Origin: Hygrophila difformis
Taxonomy: Eukaryota > Streptophyta > Magnoliopsida > Lamiales > Acanthaceae
DNA: 64,000 bases
Assembly (NCBI GenBank): GCA_030278955.1
Contig: JAOANR010000006.1
Span: 10,749,915-10,813,914 of the forward strand
Direction of reading: 5' to 3'
Made by a program: the position numbers and the translations under genes. The notes below the pieces were generated by a model that was not told where the DNA came from, made no database searches, and saw only the letters and a program-made list of their open reading frames with translations. Below are positions 1-15,200 of the stretch, piece by piece (within the stretch, counting starts at the first letter, position 1; every line of letters begins with the position of its first letter).

Positions 1-699
1 AATATTAAAAATCATAGTAAGTAATCGTTACTTGTAAAAAGCAAAAAGCTAAAAGAATATAGTTAAATTACATAAAAACCCTTACCATATCTACACCGTT
101 GATTTTATATAAATCATGATCCATTGGCTCAAATTAATCCCAGTACTGACCAGCACCAGAACCAATTCGGTGGATTTGTTGTTACGGGATGCTTTGGAGC
201 CTGTAGCCACAAGACAATCCCATTATTGTTTACGTCAATTCCGTTTTCGAGATGGAAAACTGACTCACTTCACTGGTTATTCTTGAACGTACGTATCAGT
301 GTGTTTTTCTGTTGCGTTTCTGTTCCGCCTTCGATTGTTTCGCTTCTTCTGTAGGCTGTAGCATTTCTGCTGCTAAAAGATAAAGCGCAAGAAATACAGT
401 AAGAAACAGGAAAGCTTTTGATGACAACTGCTTCCAGCACTGGAGTCCGAAGCACCCTTCTGCAAGTCGCGACAACTAATTTTAAAAGCCGTCCCAGTAG
501 TTGTTATTCGCTGTTGCTTAGCGACACTTTGAATTCTTCGCTTTCCGCGTAAATTCGATTATATCCATGCTACCATACTTCCTTACAAAATTGAGGCCTA
601 GAGGACTGTACGGATGCTTGCACTGCATTTCCCATCTGCCATTCCCCAAGCTGGGAAACCCAATTCAGACGACACTTTGACGCCAAAGTTTTTGATATT
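1..699. other. Upstream region of the receptor-like kinase gene, no gene seen
   Basis: I see no convincing coding exon, RNA gene or repeat in this AT-rich stretch. The short open frames here have no recognisable protein character. It probably holds the promoter and 5' leader of the kinase gene that follows. I searched by eye for a signal peptide and a cysteine-rich or leucine-rich ectodomain exon for that gene and found none. Confidence 0.4.
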
Positions 700-2650
<1,951 letters not shown>

Positions 2651-3525
2651 GTGTTGTTGGTTTATGGTCTCTTGCTCTTTGTAAGAGGCATAAAACACAG
2701 TGATATTTGTCTTGTATTCTCAAGCAACAAGCTGATCGAGAAACTTGGCTTATAATTCCAGAAAGTAATTAATCTGATTGTATATACTATATATGTTGAG
2801 GTGATGAGACCACCGCTTGTGAATTTTACTAGTATCTGAGATAGAAGTTTGTAATAATCTTTGATGATTCAAAGCTATAGGCATTTCTCATCCCCTATTA
2901 TTGTTTTACACAATGATTAGAATGATTGTGATAAATAAAAATATTATTGCAATGAATTTTATTATTTCTATAATTCATTTCGAATTCTATTTTTAAGTCC
3001 GATTCTCATAGATGAATCATGAATGGCCAATAAAGAATTGATTGACTGAGTTGAGTCTGGAGATTGCATGTTGACTCATGAAGTAATTAAAATCATGGTT
3101 ATGTATATAGTTGTACATTGTTTCTATGTTGGTTGAAACCCTGCCTTGTAACCTATTGTATTCCGAGCAATATCGAATTCAACCGAAACCAAAAGATTGT
3201 GTTGCAACACTTGAAGATTGTGTGTGATGTCTGTGATATCAACACTGCACTGGTGATTTGTGAAGGAATTCTGTTTGCGATGGGTTTCCGACTTCCGAGT
3301 GGTGCTTTTTTCGACAACCAAAAGAGAGTGGCAAAAGTGCATAATATATATAAGCTTCAAGCAGCTTCAATACATGATTCTCGTTGAAGCAAATATTCGG
3401 AGATCTGAAATGTTGAGAAAAACATCCAAATTAGGAATAGGATTGATATAGTTTTTGAAGTTGGACTAACACACCATATAAGAAGCAAGCAATATATGTT
3501 GGCAGACTCGTCAGATAATTGAACA
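2651..3525. other. 3' flank of the kinase gene, no gene seen
   Basis: AT-rich sequence probably containing the 3' UTR of the kinase. Open frames of 60-90 codons on both strands here lack domain features or clean splice contexts, and I regard them as chance. Confidence 0.4.
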
Positions 3526-3807
3526 TTGTCAGTTTGCAGACAATTCTGTTTTCCAATCCAACCCAATATGCTCGCTAGCTCTCTTCTGCTTTCTCCTTCC
3601 TCACCCTCCCCTTTAAGGCTTTACTTCTTCCCCATCCTCCCTCCCCCCCCACCCCACTCACACCAATACCTCCGCTGCGGCTGCCGCCATCTCATCGCAC
3701 CTCCGCCTTGCATGGAATCATCTCGATCCGGCGCCTTCCAAAAGGCCAAATCACTCGTGCGCTGTCACCCTCTTCCCTGTGTTGCCATCACGGCTGTAGC
3801 TCATTGA
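3526..3807 (+). CDS. Possible small ORF or gene fragment rich in Ser/Pro, unrecognised
   Basis: A 93-codon open frame whose second methionine begins a Ser/Leu/Pro-rich stretch (MLASSLLLSPSSPSP) reminiscent of an organelle transit peptide, followed by a proline run. It is far more GC- and C-rich than its flanks, which is unusual in this window. I see no clear downstream exon, so it may be a stranded first exon, a fragment of a duplicated gene, or chance. No function can be assigned. Confidence 0.2.
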   Translation: MSVCRQFCFPIQPNMLASSLLLSPSSPSPLRLYFFPILPPPPPHSHQYLRCGCRHLIAPPPCMESSRSGAFQKAKSLVRCHPLPCVAITAVAH

Positions 3808-4204
3808 TCGCTCATTTCCCTGCTCGTTGCACCAAGTCATCGCCAACGGACAGGCGCAGATACTAACAAATGGTCGTATTTATTGAATATTAGTATTATG
3901 TTGCAAATAGTACTAAGAAAGTATACATGGGGTGTGTGTGTGTCACCTCACCTAATCATTGACTGGCCCTCGGTCTAAATCCGCCACTATTAATATTGTA
4001 ACCGGATGACCCAATCTTATTATATGTACAATGCTTTGCCTTTGGGATTATTTCTGATCAATGATCTGATTGAATGTGATAGACTTTTCTGCTGCTAAAG
4101 CCACCTGAAATCAGACATGCCACGTGGCCGAGATTACTGCCAAATTAAATCTGCAAATATGCAGTTTACTAATTAGAGGAAAAATGGTCATAAACCTTAA
4201 CTTG

Positions 4205-4262
4205 GGGGCCCAACAAAATAGTATTGCCTTACTAGCCTGTAAAAGATTGGGCCTCCGGCCCA
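4205..4262. promoter_or_regulatory. TGGGCC/GGCCCA (site II-like) motifs upstream of the JmjC gene
   Basis: GGGGCCCA at 4205-4212, TTGGGCC at 4247-4253 and GGCCCA at 4257-4262 lie 70-130 bp before the predicted start codon. TGGGCY elements are known TCP-factor sites common in promoters of plant housekeeping and growth-linked genes. Function here is inferred from position only. Confidence 0.4.
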
Positions 4263-4334
4263 CTAATTAATCATCAATTCTTTCCGTACTGCAATGACGG
4301 AGGAGCGGCGGGAGGTTGCCGCTGCAGCCGAAAA

Positions 4335-7300
4335 ATGGAGGTGAGGGGAAGAATCTTGCAGACGACAAAGAAAAAGAAGAAGAAGATGAAGAAGAAGAAG
4401 AAGCGAAGCCTACAGCAGCCGAGGAACCTTTTCCCTCTACTTTTGGCTGCCTGTTGTTGCAAATCCAATGATCCAATGCTCATCAAGAAATTCTTGAACA
4501 AAGTGTTTCTTTCTCTTCCCCGTCTTGATTTGTCCCCATACCTCTCACTGCTTCCGCCTCTCCTCAAGTTCAAGTAATTTTAATCTTATCTGTTTATACG
4601 ATTTGCCGTATTTTGTGCTTGAAGATTGTTATTGTGATTTTTCTTCATTTTTAAATTGCTGAATGCGAAGTGTTGCTTATAATAAGGAAGTCTTTGCGGT
4701 GGTTACATTTAATTAAGTGTTGTTTGTGCGTGTAGGTAGTGTGATTAATACTTCAGTTGAAGGCTAATAATAATGATGAATGATTTTCTTTCCTTTGGGT
4801 GCGAATAGTTGTGCTGAAGTTGTGTGCAAAAGCTTGGAGATAATTGGCGCTGCAGCTCTGGCATCGTTTGATATGAATGAAAAGGTTGTCATGGAAGATG
4901 AGATAGTGAAGGGCTTAATATCACTTTCAGGAAATCCCCAAAGAGAGATTGCAATGGCTGCCTGCAATGCCGTTTTGGATTTATCAACAGCATCAGTTGG
5001 TTCTTTCCGGCTGCGTGAATTCTCTGCCACTGAGAGATTTTTGTGAGCATTTTCTTTGAATTTTTATTTGTTACCAGAAACTACATTAAATGCTGAAATT
5101 ATCAAGCACATTACTGATTGATGTCAAATTCTATGATTTTTCTATACTTTGTATAAAATATATCCATGAAAACTGAGTGCAAATGTGTCATCAAAACAGT
5201 TATTTATCTTGCAGGACTATGGTAATTTATAGTGCCGATTCCTAGATTATATGTGGAAAAACTCTTTATTATTCCAGGGTAATTGGTCATTGGGCTGTTC
5301 ATTGGTATTTTCTTGATTTGTCATAAGCATGGAAGATACATGGATTTGGCTTGAGGCCTGTAACGGAACAGTAGAAAAATTTGTATTCTATTGATTTAAA
5401 ACAATTGATAGGTAGAAGAAAAGTTGAGCACTCAAAACAATTTCTGATTAGACATAGGGGCAATAATTGGGGCATATCTCCGTAAGAATGAGTCATGTAG
5501 TGGTGAGCTAGGTGAAATTGAACTTGAATGAAAACTCATAGGTTCTGGTGTCTTCATTTAGTATTTCCCGAGCAGATCTCTTGAGTTAAGTATTCTCTGA
5601 CTTATCACATCTTTTAGTCTGTACTTCATACAGGACTTTAACACTCTTCCAACAGTTCCTTTCTCCGAGGATGTGAAATTAATTGCAGAAGATGATTATC
5701 GAATATTGCTCCTTCATTGTGCCATTACCCTTGCCAACGCCTGCACAATTGAGCAGCTGCAGCAAATACCGAATGAACTTTCTCAAAAATTTACCACGGT
5801 TTTGAAATTTCTGTGGGGAACAGTGCATAAACAATGGCTGTGTAGTACTTCTTCACATTCTAACCCGATGAATAAGTTCTGTATCGGTAACATCTCATTT
5901 AATAGTTTGGCTGAAAGTATATTCAGATTATCTTTGAATTACACTCAGCATCCTGCACCAATAGATTTTGAAAATGTGAAGAAAACCATTTTTGGTTTGG
6001 AGGAAGTTAGCATTAAACAATTTTTGCTAGAGACATGGGAGACATCTCCAATGCTCATAAGGAATATGTCTGCGGATTCAATGGGGCAGGATGCTATTTT
6101 TAGCCCTTTTATTCATTATCTTGGTCCAAAGGAGGAAATTCGTACTTTTATTCCCTCCATGCTAAAAGGCACAATCTCTTGTCCAGCCATTGTGTCGGAT
6201 GACCTAAATATTCTTCATGTCATCAATGAGATAAGAAATCATCTTGGCTACCCTTTAATCTACAATCAGGATATCCGTGCTGTAAAAACTCAGAGTGAAG
6301 GAACAGAGTTGCACTATTTTCAAAATCTGTTGGACTCTAGCTGCACTTTGGCTCCTCATGTTCTCAGTATTGATGATATAATGAAATGTGAAGAAGCATT
6401 TAAGCAGGGTTATTCAATAGCGTTACGTGGTATGGAATTTCGTTTTCAATCTATTGCAGCTGTTGCAGATGGGTTAGCCTCTCTCTTTGGGCAGCCTTCT
6501 GCTGGCGTTAATATGTATTTGACACCTCCAAATTCACAAGGCTTGGCTCGCCACAGTGATGATCACTGTGTCTTTGTATGCCAACTTTTTGGTGTGAAAA
6601 GATGGGCAGTGTTTTCTCGGTCCAATTCCCAGTTGCCTCGTTTATATGAATCTGTTGATAACTTGCAGGACTTAGAAGAGGAAAGCCATACTGGCGGGTG
6701 CCAACATTTTCTACTGAAAGAAGGTGACATTTTATACATCCCAAGAGGTTCTCCACATGAGGCAAGAACTGATGCTTCTGCGGATTATGGAAATGCTAAT
6801 GACACTAATGGATTCTCCTTGCATTTGACTTTAGCTATCGAAATCGAGCCTCCATTTGAGTAAGTATTCAATTTAATTAATGTATCATCCTTCACAGTTG
6901 GATGTTTTTATCTTAAGCAACGACTGACTTATAGTGTAATAGAAACAGGAGGCAATCAATACTGGGCTCTACCGTTTAGTGTGAGACATTTATGTAGTGC
7001 CATTTGTGACCTGTTGACTGTAGTATAAGACTATAAGTTACTAGTTTCAATATATCCTTTGAGGGACCCTTGCCGCAATAATGTGATTTTCTACATGCAT
7101 TCTGTGAACCGAGTCAATAGGCATAACTTATCTGTGAGACATTCATTCGGGCTGATTTATATAATCATTTAGTTGATGTTTAGAGCGTTTTTATGGTGGT
7201 TTTGGAATCAACTCCAGGATATTTCCATATCTATTTATTTAGTTCATAGTTTGATTCTCAATATGAAAAAAATCATTTCCAAAAATCAAAAGAAATTTTA

Positions 7301-8146
7301 TCACCAAATCCCAAATGCCCATGATTCTTTTGTCCAAGTTATGTTATAATGCCTCTAGTTTTTTGTGTCTTCTTGAATTGTATATTGTTGCTGCATTTCA
7401 GGGCTTGACCAGACGATGCAACAATAGTCCTAAGTTCTTAATTCTAATATGCCAAAGTTGTTTCTATGATTTCCCTTGGCTGAACGGTTTTAATATATTT
7501 ACATGACAGATGGGAAGGATTTATGCAAGTTGCATTGTATTGTTGGGACAAAAAAGAGTCACTCTCACAGGATGAACCATGTGGTTGTGGTTCCATGCTA
7601 TGGAATGGGCATGCGACGGCTGTTAGGCTGTTGCATGTTGCAATAAAATTAATCAGCAATGTTGATCCTAGGTTTCGGAAGGCTTGCTTGGTTGGTGCAA
7701 CGGCACTGTCTTCCCTCAACACAAATACTTTTGACAGTCAGTGCGAGTTTTTTAAGTATTTGGTCTGCAGGATTGCCAGTGAGTCGAAATTTTCAGAGGC
7801 ACTTGAACATTTAATAGCAGCTATACAGAGAAGTGAAGATCCCCTCGAACATATAAGATGGATGAAATGTCTTGTGGGGATGGATGAATTGCAGAGTTCG
7901 GGTATTTCCACTCCCGACCACTGTTACAGTTGCCTCTTACAACATAGTGATATCGCGGAAGCTGCTTTTGTACAGGTGAAGTCTAAATTTTGCAGCGAAG
8001 TAAAGTTTCAGGACGTTGTGCAACACCACAAAGTGGTGCTTGACAAGTACAGGAAAGTGAGAAAGCAATATACGAACGGTATGCTTTCACTCCACTCGGC
8101 TCTTCGACGTGAAAGTGAAATTACTGCATTCGATGACAAGGCTTGA
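4335..8146 (+). CDS. JmjC/cupin oxygenase, NO66/MINA53-like (ribosomal histidyl hydroxylase or lysine demethylase family)
   Basis: Predicted 780-residue Fe(II)/2-oxoglutarate oxygenase of the NO66 type. Exons are 4335-4573, 4809-5042, a proposed 7-nt microexon 5215-5221, 5634-6859 and 7510-8146; phases close exactly. The N-terminus has a long Lys run (KKKKKKMKKKKK), a likely nucleolar/nuclear signal. A helical repeat-like region leads into the cupin core. The iron triad is visible as H467-x-D469 in ARHSDDH and H535 in SPHEAR, within the typical order of NMYLTPPNSQGLARHSDDH, then QHFLLKEGDILYIPRG. A C-terminal helical/winged-helix-like part follows in the last exon. NO66 enzymes hydroxylate a ribosomal protein histidine and have been reported as H3K4/K36 demethylases; which applies in plants I cannot tell. 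The JmjC exon and last exon are secure; exon 1 and the microexon are inferred. The gene is tail to tail with villin. Confidence 0.88.
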
Positions 8147-9207
8147 TATTTAATTCTGGGTTTATACATTAGATGCTGCTGCTGCTGCTTTCTGTTTAAT
8201 CAAGTGCTACGGAACCTGTTTTGAGGGGAAAGATGGGATTCCTAATTTTGTCTTGTATCGGATATTTAGAATGTTCGGATTTAGGCCATTTGAACAAAAT
8301 CAAACAGATTGAGCTATGTACAGCTGCAAACAGTATAACAATTTATAGTTTTGCTTAAAAGCAAACTTGTCATATGGAAAGAATTTCTTTTTATTCCAGT
8401 GTTGATCTTTCTGCAGTTGATAGCGACATATGCATATATTGTAGTTTTAATGGTATATAACTGTGATATAAAGCGTCATAAAGGAGATAGTGCATTATTT
8501 ACAAGAAAAGAAAGTAGCCAATGGTGCATAAGAAGATTCAAGATTCATACTTACACAAAGCCATACATCTCCAAGCCAACAATCCACCTTTAACTTTTAG
8601 TCCAAATCATTGTTCAAGAAGTAATTCAATAGTTAATGAAGATCACAGAATCTCTGCAGAAATAACTTCGAACATACAAGAGCGCAAACACACAACCTTT
8701 TTTTTTTTTTTTTTTTATTTATTGCAGGTCAAATAATTCATTCCTGTCTGTACACACATGCCATAATTCCTTACTATGTGCCTAAACCTCTCTGCAAATC
8801 TCCTAACTCTCCTCATTCAATTTCCAAAATCAAACAAAATGCACACTCAAAAAATCAAAAAATAAAAATGCAACCTCAAAAAGCACACAGTGGGACCAAA
8901 AAATACCAAGGAAAGAACTCACAACAGGGGAAAAAACAAACAAAAAATAACTTGTCTATTCGAATGATGCTATCCAAGCTAAAGCAGTTGGTTCATGGAA
9001 TTTGTTCGGCAGCATCCCAGAAGCAGAAGCAACTAAAAAGAAACGCACTGATGATGCTCTCCCCACACGCTTGGATGTATATATTAAGAATCATCAAAAT
9101 CTTCTGCAATTTTCAAACTCACGGACAGCAAAAGGAACACAAATTTCAAAGCTTTGGTTGTCTCGTCTGCAGCTGAGATAGGCGTATTCAGGGACTTCTG
9201 CGCGTAT
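8147..9207. other. Convergent 3' region between the JmjC and villin genes
   Basis: Holds the 3' UTR of the JmjC gene (+) and that of villin (-). It includes a CTG-type run (gctgctgctgctttc near 8174) and a T17-18 tract near 8699-8716. Open frames at 8521 and 8778 (+) are antisense to the villin 3' UTR and look like chance. Confidence 0.5.
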
Positions 9208-12200
9208 TCAGAACAATTGAAGCGACATTTTGAGTTTGTTCTGTCTCCATTTGGGCAACTTGTAGAAAGCAGCCTTTGTCATCCCGAATTTCTCCTTGAA
9301 CTCCGCTGAGGACAGGTAAGTCTGCACAACACCCATTTTAATAATCTTCCTCTATATGATATTGATGATAATATTATCATGTACGTATGTTGTAATCATT
9401 ATATCATTAAGCATACCTCGCGCTTGGCCACATCGATATCTGTGACTGGTTCAGTTGAAGTTGTTTTAAGGCGCTCGTATGAGTACACCAGGAGTCCTTC
9501 CTCATCCTCAGCTTCATTCTCCTTCACATCTTCCTGTATGGTCTCTGGCTTTGGCTTGGATTCTTCTACTACTGAGTTTTGTCGTGAAGGTGTCACAGGT
9601 TTCGATTTGGGTGGCTCAGGGCTCGCTACCAACATGACACAAAAGTACATCAATAAACATTATTGTAAATGGAGGGACAGCAGATTAGTTCTAGAAATGA
9701 CTTGAAAGAGCACTACCTTTGACCGACTTTGGTATAAGTATTGGTCGAGCAGGAGCGGATTGCTCAAAACCTGAAGTTAGTGCTGCTATAGCAGCAGATC
9801 TTGAATTTGCTTTCCCGGAATCTGGTGTAACAGATTTTGGATAAACCTTTCTCACCACTGGTGGAGGAGTTGACAAATTTCGTGCATTGGGATTCTCGAA
9901 ATTAGCAGCGAGAGCATTGAACGCTGGAGATCTGCCCCTTACGCGGACTCGCTCGGGGCTAAAAGACATGCTCCTAGATCGATTTGATTTTTCTGGTGCC
10001 GCAGACCTTCCACCATGCACAACCGGCGTTCTCCTTTTGGGTTTCTGTGATAGAAAATACAGAGCCCAATGAACTTGCGAAAAGGAAGCAATAAATTCAA
10101 ATACTCCTGTCTACCCATGAAACACTGAATATTTTTAACTGCACAAATGTAAGGCAAACAAACCCATGCTTCCACCAGTTATTCGGTTTAAACAGGTGAA
10201 CATCTTAAGAAGACCCCATGTGAAATTGGAAAAGTCTCGTGCACAAATACTATGCCACCCAATCATGAAAATGTACATTTTATGTGGAAGACTTTACGAG
10301 ATGTATCACAGTATTAGTATAGTTAAATAGTACGAAAATGCTTGACCTTTCTGACTTAAATCATGCCACCAAAGAAAAATAAAGCACAAGGCTTATCATA
10401 GTTCAATAATACAGAAGGCATAATCCAAAAGAGAAACTTACATCCAAAACTGGAGTTCCCCCACTTTTTATAATCGACATTTTTCTTTGGAAGGAATTCC
10501 CGTGCATCTGTCACGATACCATAAAAGTGATTTGTGCACCATATAAAATCTTGAATAATAAGATTATCAACCATGAAACGGTAACACTTACAGCAGATTT
10601 TGATGAGTCCCAAGAGAAAAAGCGGGTAAAAAATGGAGGTTCACTCCCTTCCATAATAACATATAATGGTGTCTCTCTCGAGAGCTTCTCGTGGAGAAAA
10701 TCACGCTCCAGAAATTTCTGTTGTTAAGGACGAAAATGCATAATGCAGCATTGGCATAAAGATAATCAAGATGTTAAATTCAAACAATTGGCTGCATTGA
10801 GTTTGGTGAGATTAAAAAAATATAATTATGTAATTAGGATTATGCTGAATTGTTTCATACAACTTTTTGACCACAAAAAAATCCAATCAAAACAGCTCCA
10901 GTTATCCACTGGATTGAGGAATTTGAGTTTGGCTTATTTAGGTGAAAATTTTGAGAAAGGAATTTGAAATGATGTCAGTAAAGGAATTCAATCCATACTT
11001 TAACTTAATTGAAGTTCTGTTTAACCTCATCCTGACACAAAAAATTGAATCTTATTCATTTTAAATCCTTTCTTAAATTCCAATTCACAAACATGTCCCC
11101 ATTTGGATAGAGGGAATTGAATTTGAACCAGGAATTTGTATAAAAGGCATAGAAATAACTCAAATAAACAGATATAAAATCCATTCCAATACCTAACAAT
11201 ATATAGTTCAGAATAGAGAATTGGAGGAACTTGATGCTGGTACGATGGATTTGAAATCAATTAATCCAAATGTACCCAATTATCTAGTGATATCCTATCA
11301 AGCATAATATCCCAATGCATTGGGGGTAGAAAATGAAGTTAGAGGTAAACTTTCCAAAAGCTGTAAAGAAGCTGATTTCGCATAGGTAGACGACCTCAAG
11401 ACCAACACCGGGCATAATGATTAATGAGAGACATACAAGGGAAAATAAAATAAAAAATAAAAATCTAATCTTTACCACGTGCATCAATCATCAACAATTA
11501 AAACAGGCAATCAAGTAAAAGAATACCTCTCCAATATTTAAAGCATTCATCTTATTCTTGGATGCCACCTGCTGCCCGACCCACACATGAATGTCTGAGC
11601 GTGGATCAAGAATGAAAATATCTTCGGTCATTAGATCATCCTGGTCAAAATTGTAGACTTCTGTCACCTGCAATAAAGATTATATAATTCACTGTCACAC
11701 TTTTCTTTAAATAGAAAGATCATGATTATTGAATAAATAAATAAAAGATCATTTTTCCAAAGATGACACTTTTTGTGTGTTCTTAAAAACTGATTCTCTA
11801 TTTATTTTGAAGAGTAACCATACCTTGAGATCTCCTGAAAACCAGTTTGAAGTTTGGCCAAAATAAATATAATCAACAGATGAAATGGAAAAATGTGTTA
11901 GTATATTAATATACAAAGAGGAACAAAGAAAATGCAAGAGCACTAACAAAAGGTGCCATACCATTTGATAAGGTGCATGAGAATAGATGAGGATCACTTT
12001 CCGGAGCCCTAGTAATTTTCTGGCTGGGGTACTCAGTTTTTCCTCCTAACAACTCCCAGAACTGGTCAGACTCAGCGCCTTCCTTCTGCAGTTTAGACTG
12101 CACATTCGGCTGCAATTACCAGACAAGTCAATTCATGTTGATGCAGACAAAATCATAAATTGCCAGCCACAAATGTGTTGTAAACAAGTTACAAACCTTA

Positions 12201-15200
12201 ATAAGGTCCAGCTGCCTCTCGACAAGCTCTTGGTGTTCAGCTGTTGTGAGATTTCCCAGCCAGGTAAAGACGGAGGACCCACTTAGCAGTATGTAACAGT
12301 AAGAAGAATTCAATGATGAAGCAACCTGTATCAATTGAAGAAAAATGTTTTTACTTTTCTCGATCTACTTGGTGGAATGAATCAAACGATTTATGTATAG
12401 TAAAGAAAAGTAGAACTATGGTCGACACGCTACCATTTGGAAATATATACTTCCATATGCACAAAGTGGTATAAAACACTATAATGATTAAATTAGACTC
12501 TCTACAGAACCAGGTTCTTGGTAATTTATTTATTTACAAGGATTTTCATCCAGCTTAGTTAGATGTTTAGTATTTTGTCTTTGCAAAACATTACATTTTG
12601 AGTAGAAAGTAAGGTTGACATCCGAAAGTTCATCATTCTCATCGTCACCTAATATCTTCTGTGCAGAGTTGACAATATGGGTTGTATGTGACCATTGTAT
12701 AATATCAAAACAAATTATCATTTAAATTTCCGTAGGACAAATCTCCGTTTGTAGTTTGTTTCCGAAGTTTCTCTGTTTTTCGGTTTCTCTTGTAATATAA
12801 ATTGATGAGTATATTTTCATACTCATCTTCCTGGTACATCTAAGAATCTCTTACACTGAAGCCATCTTAAGCATGTTTCTGTCTAGTGATGGAGTTGGTG
12901 GTACTCCTACTTTCCCTGTAACAGACTTGTTATTGATTTGATCTAGTCCAGTGTGCACAAACATTATCTTCACATCCTTACATCTTTGGCTCATTTTATG
13001 ATCATGTTCGTACTCTCATTTGGCTTCATAAGCATCACAGGGCTTGCAATTGTCAGAGTACAAATTGATAATTAAAATTCAAAATGGACAGTCATAGTTT
13101 ACCCAAGGAATAGACAACCAATCTAATTATGAACATCGAAAACTAAACAAGAGTTTTTTCCTTAAACAAAAAGGGGCAATAAAAACAACTAAACTGGTGG
13201 GACCCATAAATATGCTATGAAAAGCAATAAAAAGGCCATTTTTCCTCATTTCTTATACTTTTCGACATAAGTTAAAACCAATAAAATGCATAAACCCCAT
13301 GGCATCACAATTATTTTTCTCATTCCTCCAGCTGGAAATCATAGTAGTTAACAACAATAAAAACGAAACACAGATCTTACAGGTTCAACTTGAATGGCTT
13401 GCATATTATCAGGCCCACTTCCTTGGACTCGAAATAAAGCAAGTCCATCCTCTGCAAATGTGTCATCTGGAAGCTCCTTCTCAGCTATGTAACTTTTGTA
13501 GCCCTTGCTAAGACCTCCCTGGTGTTGTACAGACAAATTGTGTCATTTGGCCCATTCACAAACAATGGAAATAAAAGGAATTCAAAACAATATACTCCTA
13601 AGGGCCTAATTTGTTCATATCAATAGATTTTCCATACCTTAAAGACAATGAAGCTCTGGAAAATGACAAAGAACTGGATTGGTTCATTTCCTTCATGGAC
13701 GCGTGCCTAATAATTGACAGGAAGTGAACTATCAATGCAAGTAACATGCTATAATTTTACAATGAAAAGTAAAATCAGAACCATCAAAAAGTAATATACC
13801 TGAGTGGCCGTGAACTTCAGGGACTCAACCATCTTGCTCGCCTGAGAAGTGGCTGCTACTCGATCTTCCTATTGACCATAATTAGAAGGATCAAATTCAT
13901 TAAGAAATTCGTGATAGCTGTTACGACAGGGTCACATGGCTGAAAAATTGTAACCTAAAAACAATTTGAAGTTTTAATTTATTCCATATCTTCTTACAAG
14001 TCAATTGGTAGTGTATCAATCTATCCATACCAGCCCTTTTAAGTGTACTCATTATAGCAAAAGCCTATGTAGATATGCATACCCCATGCCCCAACCAATG
14101 TGGTGGTGGTGGGGGGGTGGGGGGGGGGGGGGTTCTATCTTTTCTTTTTGCAAAGTGTAATATAAACATTCCCACAGACTAGTACCAAGAGTAACATTTG
14201 CTCTGAACAGCTTTTCAAATAGTATGTGGAACACTGATGGCAGCACAAATTATAAACATGAAAGAAATACATGTATAACTTGCATTGTCTTAGAAAATGG
14301 TATACGAGATTTAGTTTGCAAATGGACCACCACCTTGCTTCTTCTCTTCCATAATCAATGAACTAACTACTAAGGAGACCCATCATTATAAATATTGCAT
14401 TAACTGAGCAATGAATAATAAAGTAGCAATTTTCAAATATAATTCTTTTGCTTCAAATGTGGAGGTCAGAGAAATCCAATCTATGCCGAAAGTACAAGCA
14501 GCAGCGAAAAATGCTCTAATAAGATAGATATGCATTCATAATATAAGGAAATATAAAATATTTATCGTCTTAAATCCACTTGTTATAAACAGAGTAATGA
14601 GGATACCAAAGAGGACAGGATATTTGGCCTACTAGGTTCTATGTAAGGTTCATTAATAATTGGTATCATCATGATGATGTACCAGGAAAAGAGAAATCAC
14701 TGGGTAATTTCTTAAGCATGTTTCAATCAGCATAACTAAGTCACATAATTCCTGCAGTTAGATATTTAGATTTTAAGAACTAGCTAAACAAAAAGACACA
14801 TAAATATGGTTTAATGTTCAATGCTAGCAAGGCATCTTTACAAAATCTTGTCTCTAACCATAGGATGGCTTCATTCAAAAAAATCTCTATTATTTTATTC
14901 AGCATCACATATTCACAGTTTCACACCATCAAGTGGCAAAGCCGTACTCCACCAGACATTGGGATTTCATGTGAAGAACATGGTTAAGTAAGCTTTCAAT
15001 TGACGGATTTCACAGATTGCTGATGAAGATAAGTGTTTTCCAATGAAATGTAAAATATACTCCCTCCATTTCAAATTAATTGATCATTTTTCCTTTCTGG
15101 GATGTTTCAAAATAATTGTAACATTTCCATATTTGGTAAAACAGTGGGAAATTAGGAGAGTGATTGGAGTGTGAGAGGAAAGTGGGATGAAAGTGATGTT

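Noticed and set aside
8778..9176. 132-codon plus-strand frame, Lys/Gln rich
   Set aside because: Antisense to the villin 3' UTR; composition reflects T-rich/A-rich sequence and no domain is seen.
12530..12721. 63-codon minus-strand frame in a villin intron, somewhat protein-like
   Set aside because: The flanking villin exons already join in phase without it, and I see no splice sites or family; possibly an old retroelement scrap.
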